NCBI GenBank assembly: GCA_903847285.1
Contig: CAINDH010000032.1
Location: 1-38,068 of the forward strand
Length of the DNA: 38,068 bases
DNA from: an uncultured Verrucomicrobia subdivision 3 bacterium
GTDB lineage: Bacteria; Verrucomicrobiota; Verrucomicrobiae; Limisphaerales; UBA11358
Direction: 5' to 3'
The translations under genes were made by a program, and so were the position numbers. Shown piece by piece: positions 31,740 through 38,068 of the stretch. The number at the start of each line of letters is the position of its first letter. The first letter of the stretch is position 1. Under the pieces are notes generated by a model that was not told the origin of the DNA, searched no databases, and was given only the letters and a program-made list of their open reading frames with translations.

Positions 31740-32321
31740 TCACTTCTTGGCTGCGTGGCGCAAAATGTCGGCGAGGACTTTGGCAGGCGACTGATCAGCG
31801 TTGATGCGATGCACGAGCGAGCGTCCATAAAATTTCAAGACCGGCTTGGTCTCGTTTTCATAGACGTGCAGGCGGTCGCGGATGACTTTGAGGTTGGCAT
31901 CGTCGAGGCGATTTTCGCGGATGGCGCGGCGCTGAATACGGGCAACGAGGTGCTCTTCATTCACCGACTGCATGTAAAAAACGGCGGTGACCTCGAGGGT
32001 ATTCTTAAGAATTTTCGCCTGCGCCACGTTGCGCGGGATGCCGTCAAGCACCAGGGTGTCAGTCTCGGGATGGAAGCGCCCGATCTCAGTGTTGTTCTCG
32101 ATGAAATGTTTCCAGAGTTGGATGGTCGGCTCGTCCGGCACAAGCTGGCCGCGCCCGGAATAATCAATGAACGTCTTGGCCAGCGGGCTATTCGCGCGCA
32201 GGTTGCGGAATACGTCGCCACACGCGCAGTGAAAAAAATGCGGGATGGAGCCGATGATTTTTCCCTGCGTGCCTTTGCCCACGCCGGGGGCGCCAAAGAG
32301 GAGGATGCTGCGGTATTTCAA
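31740..32321 (-). CDS. adenylate kinase-family protein
   Basis: A 193-residue nucleoside monophosphate kinase, interconverting AMP + ATP and 2 ADP in known members. The P-loop is clear (LLFGAPGVGKGTQGKI, about 7-22). The NMP-binding part CGDVFRNLRANSPLAK departs from the usual STGD-type motif, and LDGIPRNVAQAKIL departs slightly from DGFPR. The LID is short, as in small bacterial forms, with RRAIRENRLDDANLKVIRDR near 128-147. The family is clear; whether it is the cell's main Adk or a paralogue cannot be said, so no symbol is given. ATG 32321 overlaps the upstream gene's stop by four bases, and fmt follows by 9. It could also phosphorylate another nucleotide. Confidence 0.85.
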   Translation of the reverse strand: MKYRSILLFGAPGVGKGTQGKIIGSIPHFFHCACGDVFRNLRANSPLAKTFIDYSGRGQLVPDEPTIQLWKHFIENNTEIGRFHPETDTLVLDGIPRNVAQAKILKNTLEVTAVFYMQSVNEEHLVARIQRRAIRENRLDDANLKVIRDRLHVYENETKPVLKFYGRSLVHRINADQSPAKVLADILRHAAKK

Positions 32322-33223
32322 GTGGTCTTGGGGTTGAGTTTGACTTCCTGTATGTCTGAAAGCGGCACGGTCACCGGACCGGCAGCGGTTTCAAAAACGA
32401 TTTCGTTCTGGCCGATCTGCGAGATGCTGACGATGGCGAGTTGGTCTTTCATCGTCCGCACTTCCATGGAAAATTTCTGCGCGAGCGGGCCGGTAGCCGT
32501 GCCGGTGAAATCGCCAAAGCGCGTCTCGACAAAGCGTTTGTTGAACGTGAATTTGCCGCGCGTAAAGATCTGCGCCTCGGGCTTCTTCTCCGCCTGCGGT
32601 TTCCATGAGGCTTCGGCGATCTGGATTTCCTCTGGCGTCTTGTGTGCGGCGGCGGCAACTTCCGAAGCTAGGGCTTCATCGGCTTTCTCGTCCGCCGTCT
32701 GCTTGGGCAACTGCATTGGCATCACCAGAAAAATCACCGGCCCGATGATGGGCAGCAACGCGGACACGCCCATGACTTGCGCCGCCGAGCGCGCCTTGAC
32801 GATGGAAACCTCATAAGCCGCGAACAAGTTCGCCCCGTAAACGAGGAACAGCAGGAACAGCCCCAGCGAGGAAGTGAACAGCCCGCCGAAGACTGAGGGC
32901 TTGGGCGGGATTTCCATGCGGGTCACCGGGTTGATTTTGATTTCCGGCGGCGCGGCGCGTTTGGCCGCATCCACTTCAATGAAAGGCTCGGCCAATGGTT
33001 TGATTTTAGGATTGGCGGCAAGTTGCTTGAGTGTGTCCTGCGAAATCCGCGCCCAGGAAATGTTTGTGAAGACATCGTCGGTCGTCTTGATGCTCAAGCC
33101 GCTATCATCGGGCTTAAAAATTTCGCCGCTGATAACCGCACCGTCCACGAGCGTGAAATTTTCCGCCGAAGCCGTTAACACGACTCCGAACCACAAACAG
33201 ACGATGAAAAGGAATTTACGCAC
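32318..33223 (-). CDS. hypothetical secreted/membrane protein
   Basis: A 301-residue protein of unknown function. GTG 33223 is followed by a signal peptide (RKFLFIVCLWFGVVLTASA). The N-terminal part (ENFTLVDGAVISGEIFKPDD, then FTNISWARISQDTLKQL) looks like a small beta-barrel of the kind seen in verrucomicrobial proteins. Two hydrophobic helices lie at about 118-138 (SLGLFLLFLVYGANLFAAYE) and 150-170 (GVSALLPIIGPVIFLVMPM), then a charged linker and a C-terminal beta-rich domain (FTRGKFTFNKRFVETRFGDF). It overlaps the adenylate-kinase-like gene by four bases (ATGA), so the two are translationally coupled with fmt. I cannot name a role from this context. Confidence 0.8.
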   Translation of the reverse strand: MRKFLFIVCLWFGVVLTASAENFTLVDGAVISGEIFKPDDSGLSIKTTDDVFTNISWARISQDTLKQLAANPKIKPLAEPFIEVDAAKRAAPPEIKINPVTRMEIPPKPSVFGGLFTSSLGLFLLFLVYGANLFAAYEVSIVKARSAAQVMGVSALLPIIGPVIFLVMPMQLPKQTADEKADEALASEVAAAAHKTPEEIQIAEASWKPQAEKKPEAQIFTRGKFTFNKRFVETRFGDFTGTATGPLAQKFSMEVRTMKDQLAIVSISQIGQNEIVFETAAGPVTVPLSDIQEVKLNPKTT

Positions 33224-33322
33224 GGCAATTTTCTAACAGAGCAACCAAAGCGGCGAAAGAAAATTCGCTGGCGGCAGAGGGTGATACGTCAATCTGCGGT
33301 ATTCACTAGCGTCCGCCAGCGT

Positions 33323-36091
33323 TCACCCTGCCAGCGCGACATCGCTCCCGTCGTTCAAAATCTCATGGACCGTGCGAAGCAGTTTTTCGGCGGAGTAGGG
33401 TTTCGAAACAAAGTAGCGGAGGCCGTAAGTGGTGGGATCCACATCATCTCCGTAGGCAGCCAGGCCGCTGGAACTGATGATCTTCACATTCGGATTCAGG
33501 GATTGCAGTGCGTTGATAGCAGCCAATCCGTCCATCACGGGCATCTGCATGTCGGTGATGACGAGGTGAATCTCACCATGCCGGTCGTTATAAAGTGAAA
33601 CCGCCTCGGCGCCGTTGGCGGCGGTGATCACGCGATAGTCATGAAATTCGAGGAGTCTTTTGGCGGAGGTGCAGATCGCCTCCTCGTCATCCACCAATAG
33701 GATGAGTTCGTTGTTGCCGCGCAGCAACGCATTCTCACCCGGCAACTCCGGATTGGTCTCCCCGAAGGTCTGGGCGGGAAGATAAATTTTGAAAGCCGTG
33801 CCTTGTCCGGGTTCGCTCCAGACATTGATCAGGCCGCCGTGGCTTTTCACGATGCCCAAGGTGGTCGAAAGTCCCAGGCCGGTGCCCTCACCAATTGGCT
33901 TGGTGGTAAAAAACGGGTCAAAGATGCGCTCGATGATTTTTTGCGTCATGCCGACGCCGGTGTCCGCGACCTCGATGAAAACATACGCCCCGGGCTGGAT
34001 TTCCCAACCGTTCCTGGTATCGGCGGTGTCAACGATGCTATTTTTGAAAGTGAACGATAGTTTGCCGCCGCCACGCATGGCGTCGCGGGCGTTGATGGCC
34101 AGATTCAACAACACCTGATGAATCTGGGTGGGGTCTCCGGTGATCAGCCAGAGATCTTCCGGAATGGTAATTTCCAACTTGATGGACTTGGGGAAAGTTT
34201 CCTGGATGAGATGCTGCACCTCGCGGATGCTTTGGCGCAACTGAATCGGAACCCGTTCGCCCCGCACTCCGCGGCCGAAGGTAAGAATCTGTTTTACCAG
34301 TTGGGCGCCTCGCCTGGTGCTGGCTTCCAAGCCTTTAATTAGGCGGGTCTGCATTGGATCGTGCGCCTGCTCTTTGAGCAAGCCAATGCCCACCATGATC
34401 GGGGTAAGGATATTGTTCAAGTCATGGGCCACCCCGCTGGAAAGCGTGCCCAAACTTTCGATGCGCTGGTTCCGGGCGGCCTGATTTTCCAGTTGCCGCT
34501 GCTCGGTGATGTCCATGTTAAAGGCGAAAATGGATTTCGGTTGCCCTTCGGCATCACGCCCCAGAGTCCAACTGGCTTCGACGAGCACTTCGCTGCCGTC
34601 CTTCCGGTGCCCCGTCAGTTCGCCGCTCCAAAAACCGTTTTTCAACAAAAGGCGGCTGGCTTCAGCAAATTTTATAGGGTCAAAGCCGAGCAACTCCCGG
34701 CTGTCTTTTCCGATCGCTTCCCCGCTGGTCCAACCATAGACCCGCTGGGCACCGAGGTTCCAGCTTCGGATGCGATTGTCCATGTCGCGGATGACAATCG
34801 CGTCATGGGCACGATTGATGAGTTCAGCTTGCTCACTGATAATTTCCTCGGCGCGCTTATGCTCAGTGATGTCACGCCCGATTCCGACCAGTCCAGTTAC
34901 CACGCCTTGAGCATCGAAGAACGGCACCTTGTAAGCCAGGATGGTGCGCCGTTTGCCATCCGGGTATACGGCGGTTTGCTCCATGTTGATCAAGGGTCGG
35001 CCGGCTAGGACCCCGCGGTCGATCTCGCTGATGTGCGTCGCCAGTTCTGGATTGAAAAAATCCGCATCGGATTTGCCGATCAGTTTGTTTGGCGAGTCCA
35101 CCCCCAGCCGATGAGCCAGGGTTTTATTGGCGAGCAAAAAGCGGTTTGCCCGGTCCCGGACATAGACCGAATCCGGAATGGTATCAATCAACGTGCGTAA
35201 GACGTTGCGTTCGTTTTTCAATTCCGCTTCTGCCCGCTGCTGTTCCAACCGGGTGCGCTGCGCGCGGATGCCGTAGGTCAGATTACCGGCCAGTTCCGAA
35301 AGCAATTTGATCTCCTCATCATGGAAAGCATTTTCTTCCCCCGCATAAACCGAGAGCACGCCCAGAACGTTTCCGTCCAAAGCCAGTGGCAGGGAGATCA
35401 CGGATTGAAAACCGCGCTCGCTCGCCTTTCGGTGCCAGGGCGCGGTCTGGGAATCAGCCAAAAAATGTTGGCAGATTGCGGGCCGAATGGTTCGCAGGGC
35501 TGTGCCGACCGGACCCCGACCGCGCTCGGTATCAGCCCAGGTGACTTTTAAACTTTCCAAGTAACCTTCGTTGCATCCGGCATAGGCGGCGACGCTCACC
35601 GACCTATTCTCATCCTCCTCGCGAAAGCCCACCCAAGCCAGTCGGTAGCCGCCTTTTTCCACGATCAACTGACACACCTCGTGCAGCAACGCCGCCTCAC
35701 TGGTAGCCCGAACTAACACTTCGTCGCACTTGATGACCGTTTTGAGCGCCCGTTCCGTTTGCCTGAGGCTAGACTCCAGCACCTTGCGCCGCACGATCAG
35801 GACAGCCATCAGCCAGAGCGCGCAAATGCCAGCCAACCGACCCACTAATGCAATCTCCCGGTTCATCCCGGGCGGCGATAAGTGGAATCCAATCAGAATC
35901 AAAAATGAAAAAAGATTCACCAGCAGATATGGAAAATACCGCTGCCCAACATAGAGGGATAAAAACAGGGGAAGAAAATACCAGATCCAATTAGAGACAT
36001 CCAACGGGGTGAGGATATCCAGATAAAATTCACCGGCTGCCAGGGCGAAAATCGCCGGAAAGAGAACGAGCTTCTTTCTGAAGAGATGCAT
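33323..36091 (-). CDS. hybrid sensor histidine kinase
   Basis: A membrane-bound sensor kinase with its own receiver, about 922 residues from ATG 36091. A GTG/ATG pair at 36112/36109 would add seven or six residues; GGAG shortly before 36091 favours the shorter start. N-terminal helices (about 1-110), GAF (about 130-280), two PAS domains (about 300-415, 420-540; HKRAEEIISEQ and ELTGHRKDGSEV), HisKA with phospho-His in SGVAHDLNNILTPIMVGIGL (about 555), HATPase_c (NLAINARDAMRGGG, DTGVGMTQKIIERIFDPF, GEGTGLGLSTTLGIVKSHGG) and REC (about 785-910; phospho-Asp in VITDMQMPVMDG). The PAS-GAF stack suggests cytosolic signal sensing; the ligand is unknown. No response regulator gene is adjacent. Confidence 0.93.
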   Translation of the reverse strand: MHLFRKKLVLFPAIFALAAGEFYLDILTPLDVSNWIWYFLPLFLSLYVGQRYFPYLLVNLFSFLILIGFHLSPPGMNREIALVGRLAGICALWLMAVLIVRRKVLESSLRQTERALKTVIKCDEVLVRATSEAALLHEVCQLIVEKGGYRLAWVGFREEDENRSVSVAAYAGCNEGYLESLKVTWADTERGRGPVGTALRTIRPAICQHFLADSQTAPWHRKASERGFQSVISLPLALDGNVLGVLSVYAGEENAFHDEEIKLLSELAGNLTYGIRAQRTRLEQQRAEAELKNERNVLRTLIDTIPDSVYVRDRANRFLLANKTLAHRLGVDSPNKLIGKSDADFFNPELATHISEIDRGVLAGRPLINMEQTAVYPDGKRRTILAYKVPFFDAQGVVTGLVGIGRDITEHKRAEEIISEQAELINRAHDAIVIRDMDNRIRSWNLGAQRVYGWTSGEAIGKDSRELLGFDPIKFAEASRLLLKNGFWSGELTGHRKDGSEVLVEASWTLGRDAEGQPKSIFAFNMDITEQRQLENQAARNQRIESLGTLSSGVAHDLNNILTPIMVGIGLLKEQAHDPMQTRLIKGLEASTRRGAQLVKQILTFGRGVRGERVPIQLRQSIREVQHLIQETFPKSIKLEITIPEDLWLITGDPTQIHQVLLNLAINARDAMRGGGKLSFTFKNSIVDTADTRNGWEIQPGAYVFIEVADTGVGMTQKIIERIFDPFFTTKPIGEGTGLGLSTTLGIVKSHGGLINVWSEPGQGTAFKIYLPAQTFGETNPELPGENALLRGNNELILLVDDEEAICTSAKRLLEFHDYRVITAANGAEAVSLYNDRHGEIHLVITDMQMPVMDGLAAINALQSLNPNVKIISSSGLAAYGDDVDPTTYGLRYFVSKPYSAEKLLRTVHEILNDGSDVALAG

Positions 36092-36201
36092 GTTTCTCCA
36101 AACTCCCATCACTGTTGCAAGTAGTCAAATACCAGATACGTAAGAATTTTTTAATAATTGGAGCGGCTGAGACAGTTAAACCAAACCTGCGGGAACTAAA
36201 A

Positions 36202-37857
36202 TTACTTCAACAAAGCTTCGGCATGTTTTCGGGCTGCCTCGGTCTGACCACCCAGCATCCGGGCGAGTTCGGTCACGCGGGATTTTTTGTCGAGCAAGGT
36301 GATCTCGGAAATCGTCCGGCCATTCTTGACCAGCTTGGTCACGACGTAATGCGCGTCGGCAGGAGCGGCCACCTGCGGTAGATGTGTGATACAGAGCACC
36401 TGACGCTTCGCGGCGATCTGCTGCATCTTCTCGCCCACGGCATTAGCGGTTTCGCCGCCAACATTGGCATCCACTTCGTCAAAAACTAAAACCGGAATTT
36501 CGTCCTCTGCTGCGAGCACCGTTTTCAACGCCAACATCACCCGCGCCATCTCACCACTGGAAGCGATTGCCCGCAACGGTTTGGCAGGCTCGCCGGGATT
36601 GGGCGCGAATTGAAATTCAATTTCATCGAGGCCGGAAGTGGAGGCTTGAGCAGCGGCAGCGATCGCCACGTCAAACTTGCTCTGCTTGAATCCTAAATCT
36701 TCAAGTTGTTTGCTCACGGCCTTGGCAAGTTGGGGGATGACCTTCTTGCGTGCGGCGGAAAGTTTTTTACCGGCACTGGAAATTTCAGCATCCAGTTTTT
36801 CCAGCGCGGCGTGAAGTCGCGCGAGTTCCGCGTTGCGGCTTTCGAGAGCTGATAATTTCTGCTTCGCTTCGTCGCCGAACGCGATGACTTCGGCCAGTGT
36901 CGCGCCGTATTTGCGTTTGAGCGCGTGGATGAGATTCAAGCGCTCCTCCAACTCCGCAAGACGCGCGGGGTCAACATCCACTTTGTCGGCATACCGCGAC
37001 AGCTCGGTCTGCAACTCGCGCAACGTCTCGGTGGCCTGGGCATGCATCCCGGCCAGCGGCGAGGCGCCGGCATCCACGCGTTGAAGCTCGGCAAGCACGC
37101 GACCAATCACCCCTGACTGCGTGAGCAAGGAATTTTCATTCTCACTCAAGGCATCGAGCGCGGCCTGACTCAATTGCAAAAGCTTCGCCGCGTTGCTGGC
37201 ACGATTAAATTCTTCCTCCAGAGTTTTCTCCTCATCCGGCTGCAGGCGCGCGGTTGAAATCTCCTGAACTTGAAAGCGCAACAGATCAAGCTGCTGCGCG
37301 TAGGTTTTTTCATCCACGATGAGCGCGGATTTTTCATTCTCCAAAACGCCGCGACGGCGGATGAGTTCACTGAACGCATCACGGTCTTTTTCCAAGCCGC
37401 CGAACGCATCGAGAATCAAAAGCTGCTTGCCAGTGTTCAGCAGCGACTGATGGTCATGTGGTCCGTGCATATCCACGAGCCATTCACCGAGCGTCGCGAG
37501 CGTTGCCAGAGTCGTGGGCGAACCGTTGACGAACTGGCGATTCGTCCCGGAGCTGGTGAACGTGCGCTTCAGCACGAGCTGATGTTCATCGCCCGGTTCC
37601 AAACCGTTCTCTTCCAAGAAAATTTTCACCGGCGCGCGGAGTTTTTTCGTATCGAAGACTGCTTCCACCGAACAGCTTTCCTCGCCGCTGCGGATGAGGG
37701 TGCGGTCGGCGCGTTCGCCGAGGACCAAATTGAGCGCGCCGATGATGATGGACTTGCCAGCACCGGTCTCGCCGGTGATGACGTTGCAACCTGGCTGGAG
37801 CTCCAACGTAAGATCGCTCACGAGGGCGAGGTTTTTTATGCGCAGCGTGGTCAGCAT
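36202..37857 (-). CDS. recN: DNA repair protein RecN
   Basis: An SMC-like ATPase that acts early at DNA double-strand breaks with RecA. ATG 37857 gives the family N-terminus MLTTLRIKNLALVSDLTLEL; the upstream frame to 37872 adds five residues. Walker A is GETGAGKSIIIGALNLVLGE (about 32); HDHQSLLNTGKQLLILDAFG is near 138. A coiled coil spans about 150-370. The C-terminal head has SSGEMARVMLALKTVLAAED, Walker B VFDEVDANVGGETA and CITHLPQVAAPAD. The 551-residue length is normal. It lies 110 bases upstream of the histidine kinase gene with no obvious terminator and is divergent from prfC. Confidence 0.97.
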   Translation of the reverse strand: MLTTLRIKNLALVSDLTLELQPGCNVITGETGAGKSIIIGALNLVLGERADRTLIRSGEESCSVEAVFDTKKLRAPVKIFLEENGLEPGDEHQLVLKRTFTSSGTNRQFVNGSPTTLATLATLGEWLVDMHGPHDHQSLLNTGKQLLILDAFGGLEKDRDAFSELIRRRGVLENEKSALIVDEKTYAQQLDLLRFQVQEISTARLQPDEEKTLEEEFNRASNAAKLLQLSQAALDALSENENSLLTQSGVIGRVLAELQRVDAGASPLAGMHAQATETLRELQTELSRYADKVDVDPARLAELEERLNLIHALKRKYGATLAEVIAFGDEAKQKLSALESRNAELARLHAALEKLDAEISSAGKKLSAARKKVIPQLAKAVSKQLEDLGFKQSKFDVAIAAAAQASTSGLDEIEFQFAPNPGEPAKPLRAIASSGEMARVMLALKTVLAAEDEIPVLVFDEVDANVGGETANAVGEKMQQIAAKRQVLCITHLPQVAAPADAHYVVTKLVKNGRTISEITLLDKKSRVTELARMLGGQTEAARKHAEALLK

Positions 37858-37969
37858 GAAATTTTGTCGCACCTATTTGAACGGTTCGGCGCGGTTTCGG
37901 CAAAAGGAAAATGAAGGCGACTACGGGTTGGGCCAGGCCTAACTTACCCCCAACATTTCTTTTCCCGGC

Positions 37970-37997
37970 TTGTTCCAAGCGGTTTCTTTGCTACCTT
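37970..37997 (+). promoter_or_regulatory. possible prfC promoter
   Basis: TTGTTC at 37970-37975 and TACCTT at 37992-37997 are 16 bases apart and end 13 bases before the GTG start of prfC. The fit to sigma-70 consensus is modest. Confidence 0.3.
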
Positions 37998-38010
37998 CCG
38001 CGACTCAATT

Positions 38011-38068
38011 GTGACTATCGCTGAAGAAATCCAACGCCGCCGCACGTTCGCCATCATCTCGCATCCGG
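38011..38068 (+). CDS. prfC: peptide chain release factor 3, 5' end only
   Basis: The window ends 58 bases into this gene. From GTG 38011 the product reads MTIAEEIQRRRTFAIISHP, the standard N-terminus of RF3, a GTPase that recycles RF1/RF2 after termination; the G1 (P-loop) motif normally follows at once. No Shine-Dalgarno is visible. It is divergent from recN, across 153 bases. Related translational GTPases begin with a similar GTPase segment, but the AEEI-x-RRRTFAIISHP pattern fits prfC best. Confidence 0.88.
   Translation, partial: MTIAEEIQRRRTFAIISHP

Noticed and set aside
1..38068. CRISPR arrays, tRNA, rRNA and complete insertion sequences
   Set aside because: No repeat-spacer pattern, cloverleaf, rRNA-like stretch or transposase frame was seen on reading either strand.

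Overview
The window looks like a chromosomal segment of a Verrucomicrobiota bacterium, most likely near Pedosphaera/Limisphaerales. The evidence is a Minf_1886-type protein, a PEP-CTERM sorting tail, a large secreted Ig-domain protein, dispersed palindromic intergenic repeats and weak or absent Shine-Dalgarno sites before many genes. The lineage is inferred from protein style; no rRNA is present.

Layout. 1-6760 is mostly housekeeping: a DUF3293-like gene, an acidic hypothetical, proS and a fumarylacetoacetate-hydrolase-family gene on the minus strand, then a 52-residue membrane microprotein, a Minf_1886-type gene and rpsB-tsf on the plus strand, closed by a clear terminator. 6760-7998 is decayed DNA: a PEP-CTERM tail inside a 15-bp inverted repeat, a frameshifted autotransporter-like/GH2 chimera and small palindromes. 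7999-20241 is one minus-strand L-arabinose cluster, in transcription order: ROK regulator, 3-TM small protein, araA, GH51 arabinofuranosidase with an extra domain, GH127 beta-L-arabinofuranosidase, second GH51, araB, araD. Secreted enzymes would release L-arabinose, and AraA, AraB and AraD would convert it to D-xylulose 5-phosphate. No sugar transporter is encoded in the cluster.

20374-22376 holds a TlpA-like thioredoxin, an ABC-2 permease without its partners and a small hypothetical. 22536-24752 contains a ydaO-type (c-di-AMP) riboswitch followed by a KimA-like APC transporter, convergent with a second APC transporter fused to a universal-stress domain. A GT4 glycosyltransferase follows, then an intergenic region with three hairpins and a terminator, a secreted Ig-domain protein, and a minus-strand run of fmt, an adenylate-kinase-like gene, a membrane protein, a hybrid histidine kinase and recN. 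The window ends in the first codons of prfC.

The most notable items are the c-di-AMP riboswitch with its likely K+ transporter, the arabinose cluster with an uncharacterised 3-TM protein and no transporter, the structured-RNA candidate near 28172-28290, and the unassigned N-terminal domain of the Ig protein.
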